Positions 47,600 to 55,868 of a stretch of 64,000 nucleotides of DNA are shown here, piece by piece. Below the pieces are notes generated by a model that was not told the DNA's origin, did no database searches, and saw only the letters and a program-made list of their open reading frames with translations. The stretch is from Rhodanobacteraceae bacterium (lineage in GTDB: Bacteria; Pseudomonadota; Gammaproteobacteria; Xanthomonadales; Rhodanobacteraceae). A program made the position numbers and the translations under genes. The first letter of the stretch is position 1. Every line of letters begins with the position of its first letter. The DNA lies in contig CP126120.1 in the NCBI GenBank assembly GCA_030123585.1, positions 1,861,001-1,925,000 on the forward strand. The letters run 5' to 3'.

Positions 47600-47944
47600 T
47601 CAGGTCGTCGCAATGGCCTGATCCAGCGCGGCGGTCAGATCCGCGACCGCGGCTTCCGCCGCGGCGCGTTCGCGGCACGGCGTGCGTCCGGAGAGCAGCC
47701 TGTCGAGTCCGCGCGCGACGTCGCCCACGGCGTCCAGGCCATAGTTCGACGCCGAGCCCGACAACTTGTGCGCGACGTCGCGCAGGCGCAACCACGGCGC
47801 CTCGTCGCCGCCATCGACGCATTCCGCCCAGGCCGCGGCCAGCGCCGCGCGGCGCGCGGGCAGTTCGCCGATGAAATGCCGGCGCAGCGCCTCGATCTGC
47901 GCCTGGAATTCGATTTCGCGGGGGTCCGTTTCAGCGCCCATCAT
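47600..47944 (-). CDS. Hpt-domain phosphotransfer protein
   Basis: The 114-residue protein is a lone histidine phosphotransfer domain with the phospho-accepting H59 in DVAHKLSGSASNYGL. It would carry phosphate between a hybrid kinase and a response regulator, perhaps the sensor/response systems elsewhere. ATG 47941 is also possible. No partner kinase is adjacent. Confidence 0.82.
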   Translation of the reverse strand: MMGAETDPREIEFQAQIEALRRHFIGELPARRAALAAAWAECVDGGDEAPWLRLRDVAHKLSGSASNYGLDAVGDVARGLDRLLSGRTPCRERAAAEAAVADLTAALDQAIATT

Positions 47945-47966
47945 CCGCCACGCCTTGCCCGGGGGA

Positions 47967-48042
47967 TGGTGCCGGCAGTCCGACTCGAACGGACGACCTA
48001 CTGATTACAAATCAGTTGCTCTACCAACTGAGCTATGCCGGC
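47967..48042 (-). tRNA. tRNA-Thr (anticodon TGT)
   Basis: A 76-base cloverleaf read on the minus strand: acceptor GCCGGCA/TGCCGGC, D arm GCTC...GAGC, anticodon stem ACTGA/TCAGT with loop TTTGTAA (anticodon TGT), T loop TTCGAGT, encoded CCA. Confidence 0.95.
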
Positions 48043-48077
48043 GCCGGCTCCATCATCGCACGGCATCGACGGGGCGA

Positions 48078-48731
48078 TCAAAAGCAATCGATCGACCTGG
48101 ATCGCAGGTCGCCGCGTCCCGGCAGCCACGTCTGCCAGTCGAACGCGGTGCCCTCGGGCACCGCGTAATCCACCCAGTACGCGGGCTCGGTATCGACGCG
48201 CTGCTCGATCTTGGCCTGGAACCCCATCTGCTGCAGTTGCGCCAGCCGGTTCTGCGCGTTCGACTGGTCGTTGAACAGTCCCAGCGAAATGGTGTTTTGC
48301 GAGTCGCCCGCGGTCACCACGTAATAGTCGTGGATGCCCTTGGCGGCAAGCGCGCGGGCCTCGTCCAGCGCCGCCTCGCGACTGGCGGCGGCGGGCAGGT
48401 AAACCCAGTAGCCGTGCGAACGCCGCAACGATTCCTCGCGGTACTGGATGCGCGCGACGCGCGGCGACAGGGCCTGCACCGCGGCGCGCATGTCCACCGC
48501 GGTCATGAAGGGACCGAGGGTGGTGCACGCGTCGCGCTCGCGCGGCTCGGCCGTGGTGGATGCACCGGCGGGACGCGCGGCCCGCGGCGTTTCCGAAAGC
48601 AGGCGCAATTCCGGCACGCCGGGATTGGTAGGCGGCGGAAGCGACTCCACCGGCGCGCGCCCGAACAGCAGCCAGGCGGCCGCGCCGAGGTTCAACGCCA
48701 GCAGCAGCAGGAACAACAAGCGGACGAACAT
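48078..48731 (-). CDS. SPOR-domain membrane-anchored protein
   Basis: The 217-residue protein has an N-terminal membrane helix (residues about 3-22), a Pro-rich linker with one free Cys (DACTTLGPF) and a C-terminal SPOR-like domain with YYVVTAGDSQNTISLGLFNDQSNAQNRLAQL, the beta-alpha-beta fold that binds denuded glycan strands at the septum. It lies downstream of coaX in the same direction across 120 bases. Confidence 0.8.
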   Translation of the reverse strand: MFVRLLFLLLLALNLGAAAWLLFGRAPVESLPPPTNPGVPELRLLSETPRAARPAGASTTAEPRERDACTTLGPFMTAVDMRAAVQALSPRVARIQYREESLRRSHGYWVYLPAAASREAALDEARALAAKGIHDYYVVTAGDSQNTISLGLFNDQSNAQNRLAQLQQMGFQAKIEQRVDTEPAYWVDYAVPEGTAFDWQTWLPGRGDLRSRSIDCF

Positions 48732-48851
48732 CTTTCAGAACCCGATAGCCGACTCGAAGGAGCTGTTGTGAAAAGTCAGGACAAGGATGTCCGTTCCGGT
48801 CTTCATCTTCATTGAGCGGTTCCGATGAGTCGAGGATGGGTCAGGCCGCGA

Positions 48852-49616
48852 TCAGGGACGATCGCACCAAAGTGCCAAGCCGTGCAACACCGCGTGCTCG
48901 AACACCTGGACGGAAAATCCGTCGCGCGCGAGCCACGCGGCCAGGGTCGCGGCCCAACCGCCATGCAGCCACACCGGGGCATCGCCCAGCGCAGCACGCT
49001 GGCGCGCGGCAAACCATTCGACCGCCGCGCCGGCCGCGCCCCAGCAACCCGCCTGCAACGCAGCCGCGGTGTCGTCGCCGCCATCGGCGAGAAATGCATC
49101 CGGATTGCCGTCCGCGATCGAGGTGGCGCCGCGCAGGGCTTCCAGCATGCGCGCGGGCGACAACGCGATCAGGCCCGCCGCGTGATCGCCGCCGGCGGCG
49201 ACTGCATCCAGCGTCAACGCGGTGCCGCAACCGACCACGATGCACGCGCCCGCCGCCTGCGCGTGCACCGCAACCATCGACAGGAACCGGTCGATGCCGA
49301 GCCGCTCGGGTTTCGCGTAGCGGTTGCGGACGCCGCACGCACTCCGCGGCGAACGCAGGAACTCGAACTCGACGCCGGCATCGACGGCCAGCGCATCGCG
49401 CAGCCGCCGGGTGTATCCAGCGGACGCCACCGATGCAACCAGCACGCGCCGCGGCCGCGGCCACGCGGCCACGGCATCGCGCACCCGCGCGTCGAAACCC
49501 GGCTGCGCCCAATCCAGCGCCACGACGTCGACGGGGGCGCCCTGTTCCAGCCTCGCCAGCTTGGCGCGCGAGTTGCCGAGATCGCACAACCAGGTTTCTC
49601 CGGCCTGCGTACTCAT
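48852..49616 (-). CDS. coaX: type III pantothenate kinase
   Basis: The 254-residue ASKHA-fold kinase has LCDLGNSRAKLA at the N-terminus, ERLGIDRFLSM and VVGCGTALTLD. CoaX makes 4'-phosphopantothenate, the first step of coenzyme A synthesis, and needs a monovalent cation. Its ATG overlaps the birA stop (ATGA), an arrangement typical of this group. Confidence 0.92.
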   Translation of the reverse strand: MSTQAGETWLCDLGNSRAKLARLEQGAPVDVVALDWAQPGFDARVRDAVAAWPRPRRVLVASVASAGYTRRLRDALAVDAGVEFEFLRSPRSACGVRNRYAKPERLGIDRFLSMVAVHAQAAGACIVVGCGTALTLDAVAAGGDHAAGLIALSPARMLEALRGATSIADGNPDAFLADGGDDTAAALQAGCWGAAGAAVEWFAARQRAALGDAPVWLHGGWAATLAAWLARDGFSVQVFEHAVLHGLALWCDRP

Positions 49617-50644
49617 GCGGGCCGCACCGTGACTTCGGCGCTGTCGATGCTGCGCAGTTCGCCGGCGACGCGCACCTTGAGCGCGCCGCGCGCATCGACG
49701 CCCTGCGCGACGCCGTCGAACGTACCGCGCGCGCCTTCCACGCGGATGCGGCGCCCGGCCAGCGCATCGCGTTCGGCCCACGCCTCGGCGAATCCGGCGA
49801 ACCCGCAGGCATCGAACCGTTCCAGCGTTGCGACCAGCCGCGCGACCATGGCCGTGGCCAGCGCGGTCCGCGAGGGCGCCGCCTCGCCGCGCAAGGTAGC
49901 CACATCCACGCACGCCCGATCCAGCCACGCGCGCACCGCGTCGGACACGTGCACGTTGATGCCGATGCCGATGATCGCGTGGCACGGTCCCATGAACTCA
50001 CCGCCCAATTCGACCAGGATGCCGCCGAGTTTGGCATCGGCATGCACCAGGTCGTTCGGCCATTTCAGGGCGATGCCCGGCACGCCGCAATCCGCGAGCG
50101 CACGCGCGGCCGCGATCCCGGCCGCCAGCGACAGGCCCGACAGCGCGGCGTAGCCGCCCGCGAAACGCTTCAGGCAGGAGAATTGCAGGTTGGCTGCGGG
50201 CGCCGACAGCCATTGCCGGCCGCGCCGGCCGCGCCCGGCCTGCTGCCAATCGGCGAACACGAACGACAGATCAGGCAGGTCGGCGGCCCGGCGCGCCAGC
50301 TCGCTGGAGGTCGAGTCCAGCCGCCAGTGGTTTTCGATCAATCCGACGCGCCGGCGCACGGCGGAAGGCAGCGCGGCGCGAAGCCGCGGCGCGTCCAGTG
50401 GCTGCAGCGGGCGCGCCAGCCGGTAGCCCGCCGGGCCGGATTCGATGTCGAGTCCGGCTTGCCGCCAAGTTTCGATCTGTTTCCATACCGCGGCCCGCGA
50501 AATGCCCAGCCGGCGCGCCAGTTCCGGGCCGCCCAGCGCGTCGCCGGAAGCCAGCAAGACCAGCAAGGGCGGCATGCCCTCCGCGTCCTCCCTCGCGGGC
50601 GCTGGCGACGCCCTTTCGGTTGTGTCAAGATGGAGTTTCGCCAT
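49613..50644 (-). CDS. birA: biotin protein ligase/repressor BirA
   Basis: The 343-residue bifunctional protein has an N-terminal winged helix (ELARRLGISRAAVWKQIETW) for DNA binding, the biotinyl-AMP motif GRGRRGRQW at 137-145, LKWPNDL and a C-terminal SH3-like domain. It attaches biotin to acyl carriers and may repress biotin genes. ATG 50644 is assumed; M24 at 50575 would give a standard length. Confidence 0.93.
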   Translation of the reverse strand: MAKLHLDTTERASPAPAREDAEGMPPLLVLLASGDALGGPELARRLGISRAAVWKQIETWRQAGLDIESGPAGYRLARPLQPLDAPRLRAALPSAVRRRVGLIENHWRLDSTSSELARRAADLPDLSFVFADWQQAGRGRRGRQWLSAPAANLQFSCLKRFAGGYAALSGLSLAAGIAAARALADCGVPGIALKWPNDLVHADAKLGGILVELGGEFMGPCHAIIGIGINVHVSDAVRAWLDRACVDVATLRGEAAPSRTALATAMVARLVATLERFDACGFAGFAEAWAERDALAGRRIRVEGARGTFDGVAQGVDARGALKVRVAGELRSIDSAEVTVRPA

Positions 50645-50664
50645 GCTGGGTTCCGGGGGCTGTC

Positions 50665-51051
50665 ATGAAGCAGCTGTCGATGTGGCTGACGGTGTTGTTG
50701 CTGGGCTGCTTGCCGCTGGCCGCGGCAGCGCTCGATTATGGCCCGAATCGCCCCCTGCTTGCCGCCGAGAACGGCGCGCCGCCGTTGCCGGGCGCGCAGA
50801 CGCAGGCCGCTTCGCCCAGCGCGTCGCCCAAACCCGACATTGCCGAAGCCGGCGTCGACGAGTCGCCGGATCCCGCTCCGGCAACGTTGCGCGTGGCGCC
50901 ATCCGCATCATCCCCGGCTGAAGCAGCCCCCGCTTCGCGCAACCGCGGCCCCTCGGCCAGCAACAAGCCGGCCATCTCGGCACCGCTCAAACCCGCCATC
51001 GAGCCCGATCCCGCGTCGTGGCGTTCGCTGCTGCCGGGTTCCATCCAGTAA
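50665..51051 (+). CDS. small secreted Ala/Pro-rich protein of unknown function
   Basis: The 128-residue protein has a Sec signal (MKQLSMWLTVLLLGCLPLAAAA) and a mature part of Ala, Pro and Ser with no visible domain. GGGGG stands seven bases before ATG 50665. It is divergent from birA with only 20 bases between the starts, and converges with the sensor kinase. Real gene status rests on the signal peptide and ribosome binding site. Confidence 0.55.
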   Translation: MKQLSMWLTVLLLGCLPLAAAALDYGPNRPLLAAENGAPPLPGAQTQAASPSASPKPDIAEAGVDESPDPAPATLRVAPSASSPAEAAPASRNRGPSASNKPAISAPLKPAIEPDPASWRSLLPGSIQ

Positions 51052-51076
51052 CGCGCGGCGCAAGCCGCCGCGGCGC

Positions 51077-52483
51077 TCACATTTCGGCGAAGCTGGCGTG
51101 GAAGCACGCGCCGCCCAGTTCGGCTGAGCGATCGACCTGCAGCGTGCCGCGATAGGCGCGCACGATGTCTTCGACGATCGCCAGCCCGATGCCGTGTCCC
51201 TGCACGCGCTCGTCGCCGCGCACGCCCCGTTGCAGCACGCGTTCGAGTTGCTCCGGCGGAATGCCGGGGCCGTCGTCCTCGACCCGGATGTCCAAGCCCA
51301 TGCGCCATGCCTTGGGGTTTTCGGGCGCAAGTTTTTTCACGCTCAGCAGCACCCGGTGGCGCGCCCACTTGAACGCGTTCTCCAGCAGGTTGCCGAGCAA
51401 CTCCAGCAGGTCGCCTTCCTCGCCGTAAAACTGCACGCCGTCGTCGATGTCGAATTCGCACAGGATGTTCTTGGAGGCGTACACGCGTTCGAGGCTACGC
51501 ACTACCGCCTCGGCATGCGCCTGCACGAGGATCGGCGCCGCAAAGGTGGAATGTCCGGACGTCTTGGCGCGCGCCAGCTGGTAGGCGACGATCTGGTCCA
51601 TGTGCTGGACCTGCACCAGCAGATCGTCGCGCAGATCGGTTTCGTCTTCCTTCGATTCGAGCCGCGAACGCGCCACCGCCAGCGGCGTCTTGAGGCTGTG
51701 CGCCAGGTCGTCGAGGGTGTTGCGGTAGCGCGCCAGGTGCTCGCGTTCGCTTTCGATGAAGCGGTTGAGTCCGCGCGTCAACACCGAGACCTCGCGCGGG
51801 TACGGCCCGACCAGCCGCTCGGCGCCGCCGCGCTCGATCCTGGCGAGGTCGCGCGCGACCCGGCGCAACGGCGAAAAACTCCAGCGCAACAGGATCTGCT
51901 GCAGCACCAGCAGCGCCAAGCCCAGCGCGGCCAGCCAGCCGAACAGCGTGCGCCGGTACGCGGCCAGGCCGGTGTGGAACAGCGCATCGTTTTCGGCTAT
52001 GTAGATGGTCAGGTGGTAGCCGTCGTGGGACTGCAGCGGCACCCAGTCGATCCCCTGGCTCAGCACGTACAACGGTCCCGCCGAGGTTTCGACCGGCCCC
52101 TCGAACTTCGCCGGCCCCGGCGGCAACAGGGCGTCGAAGGGCAGGTCGCGACCGAGCGTCGACTGCGTCTCGAAATGGAACCCGTTCTCCCCGACGATCA
52201 CCGCATACAAGCCGGAGCCCGGCCGCCCGAAATCCGGATTGGGCGGGGTCACGTCCGGCGGGATCACCCGATCGGCGCGGCTGCTGACGTCGATGCCGGC
52301 GAGATAGGTGTAGGCATAGCTCTGCAACTGTGCGCGCAGGCTTTCCAGCGCCGCGTGCTCGTAGGCGCGGTCCAGCGCGAAGCCGGTGATGCCGAGAAAA
52401 CCGATCAGCACCAGCAACGTGGCGATGGTCGAGCGCGAGACCAGCGACAGCGGCCTGCGCGGCGCCGTATCCTCGGATGACAT
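51077..52483 (-). CDS. phoQ: sensor histidine kinase, PhoQ-like
   Basis: The 468-residue kinase has a membrane segment at about 18-36, a periplasmic sensor of about 145 residues, a second segment at about 180-198, a HAMP region, the phospho-acceptor H262 in DDLAHSLKTPLA and an ATP-binding domain with LGNLLENAFKWA and DDGPGIP. The DDLAHSLKTPLA box and the partner regulator immediately upstream fit PhoQ, which responds to divalent cations and envelope stress; the ligand here is not established. Confidence 0.82.
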   Translation of the reverse strand: MSSEDTAPRRPLSLVSRSTIATLLVLIGFLGITGFALDRAYEHAALESLRAQLQSYAYTYLAGIDVSSRADRVIPPDVTPPNPDFGRPGSGLYAVIVGENGFHFETQSTLGRDLPFDALLPPGPAKFEGPVETSAGPLYVLSQGIDWVPLQSHDGYHLTIYIAENDALFHTGLAAYRRTLFGWLAALGLALLVLQQILLRWSFSPLRRVARDLARIERGGAERLVGPYPREVSVLTRGLNRFIESEREHLARYRNTLDDLAHSLKTPLAVARSRLESKEDETDLRDDLLVQVQHMDQIVAYQLARAKTSGHSTFAAPILVQAHAEAVVRSLERVYASKNILCEFDIDDGVQFYGEEGDLLELLGNLLENAFKWARHRVLLSVKKLAPENPKAWRMGLDIRVEDDGPGIPPEQLERVLQRGVRGDERVQGHGIGLAIVEDIVRAYRGTLQVDRSAELGGACFHASFAEM

Positions 52484-52580
52484 CCGGCCCAACCCTTCTG
52501 GTTCAATCACGCACAACGGCGATCGTCACGCATGATCGCCGTGCAGGGTGCGGCCGCGCAACTGCGGCAACCTGGCGCGG

Positions 52581-53273
52581 TTATTCGGTGACGGTTTCGT
52601 CGCGCGGAATCGCGAAGCGGTAGCCGCGTCCGCGCACCGTTTCGATCGGCTTCAGGCTGCTTTCCGGGTCCAGCTTGCGGCGCAGGCGGCCGATGAAGAC
52701 TTCCAGCACGTTGGAATCGCGGTCGAAATCCTGCTGGTAGATGTGCTCGGTGAGGTCGGCCTTCGACACCAGCTCGCCCGCGTGCAGCATCAGGTATTCC
52801 AGCACCTTGTATTCGTAGCTGGTGAGGTCGGTGGGCCGGCCTTCGACCGTCACCGTCTGCGCCGTCGTATCCAGGCGGATCGGCCCGCACGACAGCACCG
52901 GCTTGGCCCAGCCCGATGCGCGCCGCACCAGCGCGTTGATGCGCGCCAGCAATTCCTCGACGTGGAAGGGCTTGACCAGATAATCATCGGCGCCGAACTT
53001 CAGGCCCTCCACCTTGTCCTGCCACGACGAACGCGCGGTCAGGATCAGGATCGGATAGCTGTGGCCTTCCTTGCGCAGCACCTCCACCAGTTCCATGCCG
53101 GACAGCTTGGGCAGGCCGAGGTCCACGATCGCGAGATCGAACGGCACCTCGCGGCCGAGGTACAGGCCCTCTTCGCCGTCCGCCGCGGCATCCACCGCGA
53201 AACCGTCGCGTTTCAGGCGTGCAGCCAGTGTTTCCCGCAGCGGCGCTTCGTCTTCCACCAAGAGGATGCGCAT
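52581..53273 (-). CDS. phoP: response regulator, PhoP-like (OmpR family)
   Basis: The 230-residue regulator has a receiver domain with D51 in DLGLP, K101 in LVKPF and an acidic pocket at EDE, and a C-terminal winged helix with LTSYEYKVLEYLM. It is paired with the kinase at 51077; the gap of 97 bases separates the two. It starts within the stop of the PepSY gene (TGATG). The open frame continues upstream to 53765, but MRILLVEDE is the standard start. Confidence 0.9.
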   Translation of the reverse strand: MRILLVEDEAPLRETLAARLKRDGFAVDAAADGEEGLYLGREVPFDLAIVDLGLPKLSGMELVEVLRKEGHSYPILILTARSSWQDKVEGLKFGADDYLVKPFHVEELLARINALVRRASGWAKPVLSCGPIRLDTTAQTVTVEGRPTDLTSYEYKVLEYLMLHAGELVSKADLTEHIYQQDFDRDSNVLEVFIGRLRRKLDPESSLKPIETVRGRGYRFAIPRDETVTE

Positions 53274-53575
53274 CAGTGCCCTCCTTTGTCTGTATCGGAT
53301 TTGCCGGGCTTGGGCCGCGCGGTCGAGTGCATCTGCACCACCCGCACCTGGCCTTGCGGCGTGAGGACCTTGATGCGGTACACCTTCGCATTGCCGCGTG
53401 AAACCGTGTCGGCGGCGAGGATGTGCCCACGGGTCTCGTGCTGCACCTGCTTGACCGCCTGCTCGAGACTCGCCGGATGTCCCGGCGGCGGCGCGGGCGG
53501 CTTGGCGGCGAACGCGGTCGCCGCGCCGCACAGCAGCGCACATCCCAGCCACGACGGGAACACCCGGTGTTTCAT
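53273..53575 (-). CDS. small secreted PepSY-like protein
   Basis: The 100-residue protein has a signal peptide (cleavage near AFAAK) and a PepSY-like segment reading SLEQAVKQVQHETRGHILAADTVSRG followed by KVYRIKVLTPQGQVRVVQM. PepSY proteins often inhibit or modulate proteases and frequently sit next to two-component systems. Its stop overlaps the phoP start, so it is probably first in a PepSY-phoP-phoQ operon. Confidence 0.78.
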   Translation of the reverse strand: MKHRVFPSWLGCALLCGAATAFAAKPPAPPPGHPASLEQAVKQVQHETRGHILAADTVSRGNAKVYRIKVLTPQGQVRVVQMHSTARPKPGKSDTDKGGH

Positions 53576-53659
53576 TGTCACCACTATCCATTCGCGCGAA
53601 TGTCGCAGCAACGATCATCCGGTAATCCATTGAATTCGTGCTGAACACAAGAAAATCGC

Positions 53660-53838
53660 TCGCTGCGCGAGCTGCATAGGGTGAAGTCGTCCCGCTGCGC
53701 GGGACTGTAAAGGGCAAGGAGTGAAGCGAAAGAGCGGGCAGGACCGGGCCGCCGACGGCCGCCACTCTTTACAGCGAACGAAGTGAGCGACTTTACACTT
53801 TACAGCTCGTGCAGCGAGCGACTTCACTCTTTACCTGC
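53660..53838. repeat. CTTTACA-bounded hairpin repeats, locus 1
   Basis: Hairpins of different sequence (TCGTCCCGCTGCGCGGGAC, GCGAACGAAGTGAGCG-type and GCTCGTGCAGCGAGC) are separated by TGTAAAG on one side and CTTTACA/ACTCTTTAC on the other. The same boundary words and layout recur at 62130-62340. The region reaches into the 3' end of dusA. Confidence 0.75.
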
Positions 53839-54812
53839 TGCAGCGCCGCCTCGACGGCCTCCCAGCCCGCATCCGGCGCTTGTGCGCGCCCGGAAAGCAC
53901 GCGCCGGAACACCTTGCCGCCCGGCTCGCCGTGGTACAGGCCGAGCACGTGGCGGGTTATCGAGGCGAGCCGCACGCCGCGCGCACGCACGGCCTCGATG
54001 TACGGGCGCATCCGTTGCAGCACGGCTTCGCGCGGCGGCGGCTCGCCGCCGGACAGCGCCGCATCGATGCGCGCCAGCGCATACGGATCGTGGTACGCGA
54101 GCCGCCCCAGCATCACGCCGTCGGCATGGCGCAGGTGTTCCTCCACCGCCGGCAGGCCGTCGATGCCGCCGTTGACCACGACCGTCAAACCCGGGAATTC
54201 CCGTTTCAGCCGGTACACGCGCGGATAGTTGAGCGGCGGCACCTCGCGGTTCTGCTTGGGCGAGAGGCCCTGCAGCCAGGCCTTGCGCGCGTGCACGATC
54301 AGCACTCGCACCCCGGTCTCGCACATGCGCGCCGTGAACGCGAACAGGTCGGCATCGTCGTCCTGGTCGTCCACGCCGATCCGGCATTTCACCGTGACCG
54401 GCACACCCCGTTCGGAACCGGCCACCGCTTCGCGCATCGCGCGCACGCAATCGGCGACCAGTTCCGGCTCGCGCATCAGGCAGGCGCCGAAGCGGCCCGA
54501 TTGCACGCGGTCGGACGGGCATCCCGCGTTGAGGTTGATTTCGTCGTAGCCGGCCTCGGCGCCGAAACGCGCGGCCTGCGCCAGTTCGAGCGGGTCCGCG
54601 CCGCCCAGTTGCAGCGCGACCGGATGCTCCTCCGGGTTGTACGCCAGCAGGTGCGCGCGCGCGCCGTGCACCAGCGCCGCGGCGGTCACCATCTCGGTGT
54701 ACAGGCGCGCATGCGGCGCGAGCAGCCGATGGAAGTACCGGCAGTGCGAATCCGTCCAATCCATCATCGGCGCCACGCTGAGGCGCCACGGGTGGGTTGC
54801 TTGCGCGTCCAT
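53793..54812 (-). CDS. dusA: tRNA-dihydrouridine(20/20a) synthase DusA
   Basis: The 339-residue flavoenzyme has VAPMMDWTD for FMN binding, the catalytic C98 in [19 protein letters not shown] and the tRNA-contacting [23 protein letters not shown]. It reduces U20/U20a of tRNAs. The last dozen residues ([11 protein letters not shown]) are encoded by the CTTTACA repeat and are not family sequence, so the original stop was probably lost to the repeat. Confidence 0.93.
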   Translation of the reverse strand: [339 protein letters not shown]

Positions 54813-54908
54813 CTACACATGATAGGTCCGCATGCGTTGCTCACACAGCAAATGCTTAACGCCGCGTTGCCTAGACTCGTGCCTCGCCACCGTCACCCAC
54901 GAACGCCC

Positions 54909-55772
54909 ATGAAACCGCTTGCATCCACTTGCTTCGTCGCCGCGCTGGCTGCCATCGCGCTCATGGCCTGCAGCCAGCATCCCGAGCAGAATCCCGCCGT
55001 GCCGACGTCGGCGGCAACCACGGCCCCGTCCACGCCGATCATTTCCGCCCCGGCGCAAACGGGCACCCCGGGGTTGCCGGGCGACCATGCCAGCACCCAG
55101 CACTACAAGATCGAGATTGATCTCCCGGCCCTGCCGGCCGCAGCGAAGCCGCTGGCCGACGCGTTGCGCACCACCGCCGACAACGCCAAGCGCGACTTCC
55201 TGCAGGCGCTGCCCGATCCGAAACAGATGCCCGAATTCGCCGATCGGCAGTTCGAACTGCGGCTGGATTTCAAGCTCGCCGCCGACACGCCCGCCTTCAC
55301 CAGCGTGCGCGAAACCGGCATGCAGGACACCGGCGGCGCGCATCCGATCCGGGTCGAAGCCGCGTTCGTGTACGACCGCAAGGCCGGCAAGCTGATCACG
55401 CTCGACGACCTGTTCGCCGATCCCGATGCCGCGCGCAAGGCGCTCGCCAATTTCGCCCACGACACCTTGCTGAAGAAGTTCATGGCCGACGCGCCGAAAC
55501 CCGGCGAGGGCTCGCCCGACGCGCTGCGCGAGTGGAAGGCCAACATGACCCGGATGCTCGACGACGGCACCAAGCCGACCACGGTCAACTATTCCGTGTT
55601 CGTGGTGCGCGCGGGCAACGCGGGCAACGCCGCCAGCCCCGGCCTCACGCTGATCTTCCCGCCGTACCAGGTCGCTCCCTACGTCTATGGCACGCAAACC
55701 GTGGACGTGCCGGCCGGCGTGTTCGCGAAGTTCCTGAAGGCCGCCTACGCCAACGATTTCGCATCACCGTAG
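54909..55772 (+). CDS. DUF3298-type lipoprotein
   Basis: The 287-residue protein has a lipobox LMAC with Cys at about 20, a Thr/Pro/Ala linker and a C-terminal domain with LITLDDLFADPDAARKAL and LIFPPYQVAPYVYG, the pattern of DUF3298/RsiV-like proteins. Function in this group is unknown. It diverges from dusA. Confidence 0.75.
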   Translation: MKPLASTCFVAALAAIALMACSQHPEQNPAVPTSAATTAPSTPIISAPAQTGTPGLPGDHASTQHYKIEIDLPALPAAAKPLADALRTTADNAKRDFLQALPDPKQMPEFADRQFELRLDFKLAADTPAFTSVRETGMQDTGGAHPIRVEAAFVYDRKAGKLITLDDLFADPDAARKALANFAHDTLLKKFMADAPKPGEGSPDALREWKANMTRMLDDGTKPTTVNYSVFVVRAGNAGNAASPGLTLIFPPYQVAPYVYGTQTVDVPAGVFAKFLKAAYANDFASP

Positions 55773-55868
55773 AACCGCGATGCGCCGGCGCCCGCGCGGC
55801 CGACGCTCGGCCTGCGACGCGATGCGGCGAGGCGTGCTAGTGTCCGGCGATCCGAACGGAGATCCAGC

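Noticed and set aside
52581..53765. A 394-codon reading frame for the response regulator
   Set aside because: The extra 164 codons cover the PepSY gene in another frame; MRILLVEDE is the standard start of OmpR-type regulators.
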